Assembly: GCA_018816605.1 (NCBI GenBank)
Contig: JAHIVS010000149.1
Span: forward strand, 1 to 21,504
Length of the DNA stretch: 21,504 nucleotides
Reading direction: 5' to 3'
Source: Pseudomonadota bacterium
Lineage (GTDB): Bacteria; Desulfobacterota; Desulfobacteria; Desulfobacterales; Desulfobacteraceae
Every line of letters begins with the position of its first letter. Within the stretch, counting starts at the first letter, position 1. The position numbers and the translations under genes were made by a program. Positions 13,807-21,185 of the stretch are shown piece after piece. The notes under the pieces are model-generated. The model had not been told where the DNA came from, made no database searches, and saw only the letters and a list, made by a program, of their open reading frames with translations.

Positions 13807-15495
13807 ATGGCGACAGGCTCAATCACCACATTGGGGTTGGGATCAGGACTTGAACTTCAGAGCATTTTAGATCAGCTCAAGGAAGCCGATAAGACCCAGA
13901 TAACACGCAAAGAGAACACAAAGACATCACTCCAAAAAGAGATTGATGCCTATAACAGCGTGAATGCAAAGCTATTTACCATGAAATCCGATGCCCTCTC
14001 TCTCTCTCTTGAATCCGATTTTCTGAAAAACACCGTGACCGTGACCGATGAGGAAATTGCATCGGTCACCGTAAATGATGGGATATCCGCCTCAAGCTTT
14101 TCCCTGGAGATTACCCAGAAAGCCCGTTACAACTCCTGGCAGACAGTGGGGGTGGCGAGCCCGGACGCATTGATCTCCACGGAACCGGAAACAGGCATCA
14201 CCAGTCTTAACGACACCGTCACCACCCAGGCCGAGTCCATGGAAATTTTGTATGGGGCGGCAGGCACCCAGCAGTCCATTAATATCAGCCTTGATTCTGG
14301 ATTGAGCTTATCCGATATAGCAGATGCCATTAACACTTCCGATGCCAACGAAGATGATTCAGGACAAACTCTTGTCACTGCCAGTGTGGAAAAAAATGGG
14401 TCTCAATATTACCTTCGCCTTTCAGCGGCAGACGGGGGAAACAGCGCTGATTCCCAGATCAGCCTGACCGGGTTTAATTATGTAAAGGCAGATTCCATCA
14501 TCAGTATCAGCCGTGCCGATGATGAAGAGCCCATGTTCCTGAGCATCCCTCCGGGTACCACCTACCAGGAAACCGCGGATTTAATCAATTCAGCCACGGA
14601 CAATCCAGGGGTCAAAGCAACGGTCATTGATACCGGGGATGGGACCGATCCCTACCGGCTCACATTAACCTCCAAAGCCTCTGGAGAAGACCACCGGATT
14701 TCCATCCAGAATCTTCCCATGACCGAGGTGAACGGAGCGAACGGTGAGTCTTTGAATGCCCATTTTACAATTGATGGGATCTCCTATCAGCGTCAAACAA
14801 ACGACGCCATCACCGATGTGGTTTCCGGCGCAACCCTGAACCTGAAAAAAATCGGTGAATCATCGGTGAGCATCCAAAAAAACACCGATACCATCAAAGA
14901 GACCATCCTTTCCCTGGTGAGCAAGTTCAATGACCTGGTCAAGGAAATAAAAGGCACGACAACAACCGATACGGCGGAAGATACCACAACAGAGGCAGAA
15001 ACAAACCCCTTGTCGGAATCATACACGGCAAAAAGCATGCTCACTAAACTTAAAACATTGATGAGCACCTCGATAAATACCTCATCCCAGTATGGCAGCC
15101 TGGCAGATATCGGTCTTGAAATAAACCGGGACGGCACCATGGGGTTTGACGAAGACCTCCTGGACCAGGCCCTGGCAGCAAATCCAGATGCGGTGACCGC
15201 CCTTTTTATCGGAGACACCGATGCCGGTATCCCGGGGATGGGAGAAATCATCAACGATGGAATAACCGCCATGGTCGATTCGAGCGGAATTGTTTCCACA
15301 GAAATTTCCGCGGCAAAAACAAGGATGGAACGTCTGAACAAGGATATTTTAACGGCCACGGAACAATTGGACAAACGGTATCAAACATTGACCAACGATT
15401 TTGTACGACTGGATTCTTTTGTCCGGCAGATTAACTCAGAATCTTCCTATATGCAGTCCATGATCGACTCTTTCAATAATACAACAACTAAATAA
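13807..15495 (+). CDS. fliD: flagellar filament cap protein FliD
   Basis: This is a 562-residue hook-associated protein 2, which caps the growing filament and folds exported flagellin into place. The N-terminal FliD domain (ITTLGLGSGLELQSILDQL) covers roughly residues 1-100. A flagellin_IN-like module is at about residues 245-290 (PPGTTYQETADLIN). The C-terminal FliD domain follows from about residue 300, with LADIGLEINRDGTMGFD near 435. The last 70 residues are heptad-like and end in the QINSESSYMQSMIDSF tail typical of the family. ACGGAGGA lies just upstream of the ATG. It is longer than the E. coli protein (468) but within the family's range. It must cap filaments built from giant flagellins, so enlarged outer domains would make sense (inference). 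It heads the fliD-fliS-chaperone-flaG operon. Confidence 0.95.
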   Translation: MATGSITTLGLGSGLELQSILDQLKEADKTQITRKENTKTSLQKEIDAYNSVNAKLFTMKSDALSLSLESDFLKNTVTVTDEEIASVTVNDGISASSFSLEITQKARYNSWQTVGVASPDALISTEPETGITSLNDTVTTQAESMEILYGAAGTQQSINISLDSGLSLSDIADAINTSDANEDDSGQTLVTASVEKNGSQYYLRLSAADGGNSADSQISLTGFNYVKADSIISISRADDEEPMFLSIPPGTTYQETADLINSATDNPGVKATVIDTGDGTDPYRLTLTSKASGEDHRISIQNLPMTEVNGANGESLNAHFTIDGISYQRQTNDAITDVVSGATLNLKKIGESSVSIQKNTDTIKETILSLVSKFNDLVKEIKGTTTTDTAEDTTTEAETNPLSESYTAKSMLTKLKTLMSTSINTSSQYGSLADIGLEINRDGTMGFDEDLLDQALAANPDAVTALFIGDTDAGIPGMGEIINDGITAMVDSSGIVSTEISAAKTRMERLNKDILTATEQLDKRYQTLTNDFVRLDSFVRQINSESSYMQSMIDSFNNTTTK

Positions 15496-15512
15496 GAAAT
15501 TAAGGACACGTC

Positions 15513-15581
15513 ATGGGGCAGATTCCAATCATCAACACGTTTTTAAATTCAAAGCAACCATTACCTATCCAGGAGGTATAA
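15513..15581 (+). CDS. possible 22-codon ORF coupled to fliS
   Basis: ATG 15513 opens MGQIPIINTFLNSKQPLPIQ followed by E-V and a TAA at 15579-15581 directly abutting the fliS ATG (15582). TAAGGAC sits 6 bases before the start. The last codons (CAG GAG GTA) contain the fliS Shine-Dalgarno, so translation here would pass over that site and reinitiate at fliS. No homologue is recognised. It may be a translational-coupling leader or chance. Confidence 0.35.
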   Translation: MGQIPIINTFLNSKQPLPIQEV

Positions 15582-16073
15582 ATGACAGCACTTGCCCAGG
15601 TTAACACCTATTTGAGCAACCATTATGACGGCATGGAACCGGAACAATTAATCCTCCTGCTGTATAAAGGCGCATTGGATCGTCTCCGATTAACTAGAGA
15701 AGGAATACAGGAGAAGAACATAAAAAAACGGGGAGAAAATTTAAGCAAGGTCATTGCTATTATCTCTGAACTGAATGCCTCGGTTGATCCGAAAATGCAG
15801 GATGAAAGCACCCTGTTTCTAAGGGGACTTTATTCGGCTATTCTTGCAGAGCTTCCAAAGGTTTCCCTGACCAATAACCTTCAAATTCTTGACAGAACAG
15901 AAGCCTATATCAAAAAATTACACGACATCTGGGAAACCGATGTCATGGGAAAATCCACCAAAGGCAGTAAGGCGGGAGTGGCTAACCCCATAAAACGAAA
16001 CAGTCGACCCGCAGCAGTTTCAGGGTATGGCAGCGCCGGAACGACCCAACGATTCAGTGCCATCTCTGTCTGA
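15582..16073 (+). CDS. fliS: flagellin export chaperone FliS
   Basis: This is a 163-residue, predicted all-helical protein. The N-terminal signature Y-L-S-N-H-Y-D-G followed by PEQLILLLYKGALDRL is the FliS hallmark. Helices with LSKVIAIISELNASVD and LYSAILAEL complete the four-helix bundle to about residue 125. FliS binds the disordered C-terminal D0 region of flagellin in the cytosol, prevents early polymerisation and delivers it to the export gate. The final 35 residues are a basic, serine- and glycine-rich tail that makes it longer than the usual 120-140. AGGAGG lies at 15571-15576. It follows fliD and precedes another chaperone-like gene, the conserved order. Its likely clients include both giant flagellins in the window. 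Confidence 0.93.
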   Translation: MTALAQVNTYLSNHYDGMEPEQLILLLYKGALDRLRLTREGIQEKNIKKRGENLSKVIAIISELNASVDPKMQDESTLFLRGLYSAILAELPKVSLTNNLQILDRTEAYIKKLHDIWETDVMGKSTKGSKAGVANPIKRNSRPAAVSGYGSAGTTQRFSAISV

Positions 16074-16118
16074 CCGGTATGAAAATGAAAAAAGGCATAT
16101 GAAATAAGGATTAAAAAA

Positions 16119-16520
16119 ATGGAAATGGCATTCAAACAGGTCAAAACCGCATTGGACAGACTGGATGAACTACAGGAATCTCATATTGACGGTTTTAAAA
16201 CCCAGATAATACCGGACATAGAAGAGCAGATTATCCAACGAAAAGAGATGTTTACCGACCTAAAAGAAAGGTTAACGCTATTTCTCATGGAATCTGAGAC
16301 AATGGACACCGAAGAGAACATCCCCCTGTTGCAAGAAGTCAAAAACCACATTCTATTGCTGATGAACCAGAACAAGATGCTCAAGTCACAAGTGGAAACA
16401 CTTAAAATCGGATTGGAAAACAGTATTAAAAAAGTTACCAAAGGCAAACAGATAATGACGGCTTATGGATCCTCTGAGTCACAACGGAACCAGTCAAAGG
16501 TCATTAATTTCAGGAATTAA
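16119..16520 (+). CDS. FliT/FlgN-like flagellar chaperone
   Basis: This is a 133-residue, strongly helical and charged protein with heptad-like leucine spacing (LDRLDELQES, LLQEVKNHILLLMNQNKML). The C-terminal segment IKKVTKGKQIMTAYGS followed by a polar tail ending KVINFRN resembles the end of FlgN/FliT-type export chaperones in many bacteria. Position right after fliS suggests the FliT role (FliD chaperone), but similarity to FlgN (chaperone of FlgK/FlgL) cannot be excluded from sequence alone. AAGGA lies about 8 bases upstream of the ATG. The spacing is 45 bp to fliS and 12 bp to flaG, so it belongs to the same operon. Confidence 0.6.
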   Translation: MEMAFKQVKTALDRLDELQESHIDGFKTQIIPDIEEQIIQRKEMFTDLKERLTLFLMESETMDTEENIPLLQEVKNHILLLMNQNKMLKSQVETLKIGLENSIKKVTKGKQIMTAYGSSESQRNQSKVINFRN

Positions 16521-16532
16521 TAAGGAGGACAA

Positions 16533-16937
16533 ATGAATATCAATAATATCAGCAATGTGGCAACACCAAACACTGTTGGCCAAGTGGCGGTATCACCCCA
16601 AGTAATTGATGCAACAACTTCCCAAGCCGATCTGAAAAACATACAGCCCCTGCGACTGGTTGAGCAGGCGGGAAAAACAGAAAAAAAAGAGGCCAATGGG
16701 TCACAATTGGGTGCAAAAGAAACCAAAGCACTGGTGGATGAACTCAATGAATACATGGATGACCTCCAGACCAATATCGGATTTTCCATTCGGGAAGATT
16801 TGAATCGTCAGGTGGTGGTTGAGATAAAAAACAGGAAAACAGATGAGATGGTCCGCCAGATTCCCTCTGAAGAGCTTCTGATCATCAGAGAAAAAATGGT
16901 GGAGCTGTCAGGCTTTATTTTTGACCAGTCTGTGTAA
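16533..16937 (+). CDS. flaG: FlaG-family flagellar protein
   Basis: This is a 134-residue protein. The N-terminal half is low-complexity and polar. The C-terminal half carries the FlaG domain: IGFSIREDLNRQVVVEIKNR, then DEMVRQIPSEELLIIREKM, then LSGFIFDQSV. FlaG proteins influence filament length in several polar flagellates; their biochemical role is not settled. AAGGAGG lies 5 bases upstream of the ATG. The last 23 bases (from 16915) overlap the 3' end of the convergent giant flagellin 2 gene. It is the last gene of the fliD operon and has no visible terminator of its own. Confidence 0.9.
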   Translation: MNINNISNVATPNTVGQVAVSPQVIDATTSQADLKNIQPLRLVEQAGKTEKKEANGSQLGAKETKALVDELNEYMDDLQTNIGFSIREDLNRQVVVEIKNRKTDEMVRQIPSEELLIIREKMVELSGFIFDQSV

Positions 16938-19900
16938 GCAGGCTGATTAACCCTGATGCCCGGACGTTTGAACTGGATAATGAAAATCGACCGGCTTCGG
17001 AAAGGATCTGTAGTTTTTTAAGGTTTTGAATCTCGTCGGAAAAATCCACATCCCGGATGGATGACGCCGAAGAAAAAATATTCACTTTGGCGGCGGTAAT
17101 TCCTGCAATGGCTGAGGTCAGTTGATTCTGGACAGATCCAAGATTGGCCCGTATGGCATCAAGATCTTGTATTGCCACATCTGCAAGCCCGATGGCCCGC
17201 TGCGCCCCTTCCCGGGAAAGGACCTCGATATCAGAGAGTCTGGACAATTGAATATCCTTTGTTTCCGTGGCCAGGAATTGACCTTCTGAATTGGTATTCA
17301 ACAGACTGCCCTGGGCGATTTCAGATCCGGGTCCAAGGGTCATGGATTGGGATATCACATTTTCATCAATGACAAGATCTCGATCAAGAAAGCTTCCCCG
17401 TCTATAACGCCTGCCGTCCAATGCAAGGATATCATTGGTCAGGAAGGTATCCCCGGCAATAATACTTCCCCGGGCAAGGACAGACCCCGGCCCAATACTC
17501 ATTTCTCCGTCCGGGTCCACCTGCTCGGTAAATGCGGTTTCAACCCTCCCCCCGATACTTGATCCGTTTTTCAAAATGGATTCCTTCCCGATCACAGATC
17601 CCCTGGAGAGCGTAAAATCATCTGTTAAAACCAAGACGTCCGATAGCACGGCCCGTCCGCCGACCCATGTTCCGGCCAGGATGAGAGAAGTATCCTTTTC
17701 AGATATTTGAGACCCGGAATCCAGGATCACCTCATCCGCCATCTCCATGGTGCTGAGCAGCTCCAAAGGAAGATAGATAGACGACCCTTCAATCAAAAGT
17801 GAGTTGTCCCCAAGGGTTGAGTCGGATCCCAGAATCAAATCAGAAGACAGGCGCATATCACTGGCAAGGGTGACCGAATCTCTCAGGGCCATGGAGGAGA
17901 TCAGGGTGGCATCTGCCCAGATATAGGATCCGTATTGAATCGTACTGTTCCCTCCCATTTTTGATCCCGCCGTAAGCATCATATCCTCTGTCAGAGTCAT
18001 GGCAGCGGCCAGGGTGAGTTTGTCACTGGAAAACAGGGAATCAACCGCCAGGATACTATTATTGGCCAGCCTGGAGCCTGAAGTCAGTGTCATATCTGCA
18101 CCGACATTCAGATCTGCCAGTAGCCTTGCTCCCTCCGCGCCGATAACAGAATTGGTATTCAATAGGGTATTGATCCCCATATCAGATCCGATTTCCAGGG
18201 TCATGGCGATACCGGTCAGCATGCCAGCATTCAATTGCGCACCGTTGGCACCTATGACAGAACCCTGTCTTAATAAACTGTTTGATCCGATGGTACTGCC
18301 GGACCTCAAGGTCATGGCACCGGTGGTGAGGGACATATCCAATGCCAGGGTAATATCATTGGCCCCAACGGTTGACCCCGTACCAAGCCGGCTGTTGTTG
18401 GCAAGGTTTGAACCGGTTTCAAGCACCATGGCACCGGTGGTAATCATGTCCACAGCCAATCCAACCCCCTGGGCGCCGATTTGGGATCCCGCTGCCAGGC
18501 TGGAGGTGTTGGCAATACTTGAGACCGAATTCAAGGTCATGGGATTGACCAGATTCATGTTGGCCAATAAACTGATCCCCTGGGGACCGACCACGGACCC
18601 GGCCACAAGGCTTGTGGCACTGGCCAGAGTGGACCCTGCGGTCAGGGTCATGGGGGCTGCGGGATTCATCCCAGCCTGAAGGGATACCACGGGCGTGCCG
18701 ACAACCGAAGTATCGGCCAGAACCGATCCGGCAGAAATGGATCCCAATTGCAATTGAAAGATCTGGGGTCCAATGGTGGTTGTCTCCCCCCCCGCCCCGA
18801 TGATAAAGGGTCCGTTTCGAACCCCGAGGTTGGTGGTAATGGAACTACCCGCGCCGATAACGGTACCGTTTTCCAGAAATGTGCCCGTGGCCAGACTGAT
18901 GGTATCTGCGAGGTTTCCGGTTGCGGGAATGGCATTAATGGTGGCAGTGCCCCGAATGGTGGTGCTGGTGCCCAAAACCGTGTTAGGTGCCAGAGTGGAT
19001 CCTGCTGCCGCCACATAGTTATTAGATATGGGGCCCACGGCATTGATGACGGCGGTGTTGGTTAAAGTCGTACCAGATCCCAGGATGGAATTGGCCATGA
19101 GGGTGGAGGGTGCCGTCAGAACATAGGGACTGGTGGTAGGACCTGTGGCCGTCACCACCGCCGCATCCGACAACAGGGTACCGGACCCGATGATGGAGTT
19201 TGTCCTCAGGGTGGACCCTCCGGCAAGATTATAGGATCCCGTGATCACCCCCGTGGCATTGATGGTGGCAATTCCAGTCAAAACCGTACCGGAACCGATC
19301 ACCGACCCGTTTCTGAGAATGGAATTGTTGGCCAAAACATAATTGCCGGTGGTGATAATCTGGTTGACCTGGGCATTACCACCTATAATGGTACCCGATG
19401 AAAACAGAGTGTTGGCGGCAAGATTTGACCCGGCAGTAATGGTGTAGGAACCTGTTGTGCTGTTAATTCCATCAATGGTGGCGATACCCCGGAGAGTGGT
19501 GCCCGAGGCGATAATAGATCCGTTTGTCAAAACGGAGCCGGCCCGAACCATTGCACTGCCGGTAATGGGACCCAACCCTTCCACCACAGCCGTCCCTTTC
19601 AGGATACTGCCCGATGCGATCACGGTGCCGGTTTCCAGGATGGAATCCTGTTTTACCTGACTTGGGGCGGTGGTCGCCTGGGTGGCTGCAATGATGGCAT
19701 CTCCTTTAAACAGGGTCCCGGCGCTGATAATATTACCCGCCGGAATCTGGGTCCCGGCCCCGAGACGACTGTCTTTCCTAAGAATGGACCCCTCTTTTAT
19801 TAAACTTTCAGAATCTGTTTTGCCCATGCCATTCACCCAAATGGTATCCGGCAGAACACTTTTGGTCAGCAATATGGACGCTTCGCCAAGGGCCGATCCT

Positions 19901-21159
19901 TTTCCCATAATCGTCTGCTCTTCAATGGGAATGGCCTCTTGAAAACGATCTCCAAAAAGCGCCTGATCCGCCGTCCAGGGTGAATTCAAAACAGAATTTT
20001 TTGTCAGAACGGATCCGGCCGTCAAGATGGAATCCCGCTCCAAAAGGGCATCTGTTTTGATATTCAGCCCGGCATCGGAGACGGCCACGGGTTCTCCTCC
20101 CCCCAGGTCCCGGACCTCAAACATACCGGCACCGCTTCCCTGAACCATCAGTTTCCCTAATGTGGTTAAATCTTTCCCTTTGAATATCGCATCAATCCCG
20201 GTTCCCCGCCCCGGTTCCGGCTCCACCCATATCCCCCTCCCGTCAACCGAGGTTAATACAAGTCCGCCATTGTCGTTAACAGAGGCATTCACCCCGTGGA
20301 GAACGGTTTTGTTATTTATGGCCTTTACAAGGGACCCGTTGGCATCATTTGCCACCACGGAAAAACTGCCTATATTGACACGGTTAATAGAAAAATCGGT
20401 GTCCGTCATACCGGTCTGAATGCTGCCGTCCATTGCAGTCTCGACAGATGCCATGACCCTTACCCCGGTAATTTCACTCAATTGGTTGACCGCATCTGCC
20501 AATGCGCCCATCCCGTGTTCAGGTGAATTATCAAATAGAAGCTCAACCGGCTCAATTTCATGGATATTTTGGCTTTTAGCCCCTTTTATGCCCAGGTAGG
20601 CAATCCCTTCCCCGCCTTCGTTGACAACAATCTCTCCTGTGGTCATGTGACCGATCTTACCGGCAGTTGCCGATCCAATGGACAAACCGATCTGCTCGCC
20701 TGAATAGGCCCCTATTTGAAAAGACTTTGCAGAGAAGCCGCCTGACAATAATTTCTGGCCGTTAAAGGAGGTGGTTTTGGCGATATTATCCAGCTCTTGA
20801 ATTAGGTGTTGAATATCCGACTGGATGGCCTTTCGGCTTTCCAGGGTTTGACCGTCCTGAGCCGCCTGGATGCTTTTCACTTTAATGGTATTTAAAATAT
20901 TGATGGACTCTTCCAGGGCTGCATCCGCCACCTGAACGATGGAAATGGCATCATTGGCATTCCGAATGGCCTGGCCCAAACCCAGGGCCTGGGAAGTCAG
21001 GCTGTCTGCAATGACCATTCCGGAACTGTCGTCAGCGGCTTTATTGATACGAAGCCCGCTTGATAAACGCCCAAGGGAGGAGGAGATCCCCTCTTCGGTC
21101 CGGTTAAAATGGCGGGTGGATATCAGTGCCGGTATGTCGGTTTTGATACTGAGTACCAT
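16915..21159 (-). CDS. giant flagellin 2 with left-handed beta-helix-like insertion
   Basis: This is a 1414-residue flagellin. The N-terminal domain is diverged at its start (MVLSIKTDIPALIS) but has the canonical RLSSGLRINKAADDSSGM and QIGAYSGE segments. A flagellin_IN module (LVKAINNKT) lies at about residues 252-318. Residues about 370-1295 are hexapeptide repeats, and residues about 1302-1414 the conserved C-terminal domain (SSIRDVDFSDEIQNLKKLQI). After the usual end (LISLL) the protein continues T-Q-T-G-Q-K, coded where it overlaps flaG. No cysteine is seen. It starts 26 bases after fliW, so the two are presumably co-transcribed from a promoter outside the window. It is not an allelic copy of flagellin 1: the ends align well but the repeat families differ. 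It may be a second filament subunit, a segment-specific flagellin or an alternative expressed under other conditions. Confidence 0.93.
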   Translation of the reverse strand: MVLSIKTDIPALISTRHFNRTEEGISSSLGRLSSGLRINKAADDSSGMVIADSLTSQALGLGQAIRNANDAISIVQVADAALEESINILNTIKVKSIQAAQDGQTLESRKAIQSDIQHLIQELDNIAKTTSFNGQKLLSGGFSAKSFQIGAYSGEQIGLSIGSATAGKIGHMTTGEIVVNEGGEGIAYLGIKGAKSQNIHEIEPVELLFDNSPEHGMGALADAVNQLSEITGVRVMASVETAMDGSIQTGMTDTDFSINRVNIGSFSVVANDANGSLVKAINNKTVLHGVNASVNDNGGLVLTSVDGRGIWVEPEPGRGTGIDAIFKGKDLTTLGKLMVQGSGAGMFEVRDLGGGEPVAVSDAGLNIKTDALLERDSILTAGSVLTKNSVLNSPWTADQALFGDRFQEAIPIEEQTIMGKGSALGEASILLTKSVLPDTIWVNGMGKTDSESLIKEGSILRKDSRLGAGTQIPAGNIISAGTLFKGDAIIAATQATTAPSQVKQDSILETGTVIASGSILKGTAVVEGLGPITGSAMVRAGSVLTNGSIIASGTTLRGIATIDGINSTTGSYTITAGSNLAANTLFSSGTIIGGNAQVNQIITTGNYVLANNSILRNGSVIGSGTVLTGIATINATGVITGSYNLAGGSTLRTNSIIGSGTLLSDAAVVTATGPTTSPYVLTAPSTLMANSILGSGTTLTNTAVINAVGPISNNYVAAAGSTLAPNTVLGTSTTIRGTATINAIPATGNLADTISLATGTFLENGTVIGAGSSITTNLGVRNGPFIIGAGGETTTIGPQIFQLQLGSISAGSVLADTSVVGTPVVSLQAGMNPAAPMTLTAGSTLASATSLVAGSVVGPQGISLLANMNLVNPMTLNSVSSIANTSSLAAGSQIGAQGVGLAVDMITTGAMVLETGSNLANNSRLGTGSTVGANDITLALDMSLTTGAMTLRSGSTIGSNSLLRQGSVIGANGAQLNAGMLTGIAMTLEIGSDMGINTLLNTNSVIGAEGARLLADLNVGADMTLTSGSRLANNSILAVDSLFSSDKLTLAAAMTLTEDMMLTAGSKMGGNSTIQYGSYIWADATLISSMALRDSVTLASDMRLSSDLILGSDSTLGDNSLLIEGSSIYLPLELLSTMEMADEVILDSGSQISEKDTSLILAGTWVGGRAVLSDVLVLTDDFTLSRGSVIGKESILKNGSSIGGRVETAFTEQVDPDGEMSIGPGSVLARGSIIAGDTFLTNDILALDGRRYRRGSFLDRDLVIDENVISQSMTLGPGSEIAQGSLLNTNSEGQFLATETKDIQLSRLSDIEVLSREGAQRAIGLADVAIQDLDAIRANLGSVQNQLTSAIAGITAAKVNIFSSASSIRDVDFSDEIQNLKKLQILSEAGRFSLSSSNVRASGLISLLTQTGQK
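18016..18684 (-). repeat. six tandem 37-residue supra-repeats in flagellin 2
   Basis: Units begin SLQAGM, SLLANM, GLAVDM, TLALDM, QLNAGM and RLLADL, reading from 18684 downwards, with lengths 37, 37, 37, 38, 37 and 37 codons. Each contains M-T-L-x-x-G-S, an A/N-N-S-x-L hexad and a V-I-G-A-x-G turn. They differ in sequence from the 36-residue array upstream in the same protein. They more resemble the M-T-L anchored block B of flagellin 1. Confidence 0.8.
18946..19698 (-). repeat. seven tandem 36-residue supra-repeats in flagellin 2
   Basis: Seven consecutive units (36, 36, 36, 35, 36, 36 and 36 codons; 753 bases) begin AIIAAT, AVVEGL, ATIDGI, AQVNQI, ATINAT, AVVTAT and AVINAV, reading from 19698 downwards. 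An eighth, diverged unit starts ATINAI. Within each unit the order is a strand of the A-V-I-N type, a loop often containing G-P-I or T-T-G, then AGSxL, xxNSI and IGSGT hexads. Thirty-six residues is exactly two 18-residue LbH coils. Confidence 0.85.
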
Positions 21160-21182
21160 GCCTTAAGCATCCTTAAGCATTG
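21160..21182 (-). promoter_or_regulatory. tandem 10-bp duplication forming a hairpin over the flagellin 2 ribosome binding site
   Basis: On the coding strand ATGCTTAAGG occurs twice in direct succession (plus-strand 21171-21180 and 21161-21170), followed by C and the ATG. Because CTTAAG is self-complementary, the two copies can pair as a 6-bp stem with a GATG loop, extendable by two pairs around a bulged G. The stem takes in TTAAGG, the only Shine-Dalgarno-like bases. AAGGATG also matches the core of CsrA sites. Confidence 0.5.
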
Positions 21183-21185
21183 ATC

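Larger units (their letters stand above)
17280..20050 (-). repeat. hexapeptide (LbH-like) repeat region of giant flagellin 2
   Basis: About 920 residues read as hexads such as LTAGSR-type units: LRTNSI-IGSGTL, LANNSR-LGTGST, LLRQGS-VIGANG. There is an aliphatic residue every sixth position and G/N-S/T between. At 18 residues per coil this is about 51 coils. A less regular stretch lies near 18700-18940 (residues about 740-820), between the two supra-repeat arrays. Confidence 0.75.

Noticed and set aside
17999..18679. Long open frame (226 codons) on the plus strand inside flagellin 2
   Set aside because: This is the same effect: the mirror image of the repeated flagellin codons, coinciding with the 37-residue array, with no independent start signal.
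18016..19698. CRISPR-like array because of regularly spaced repeats
   Set aside because: The units are diverged coding repeats with a period of 108-114 bases in an intact frame, with no identical short repeats and unique spacers.
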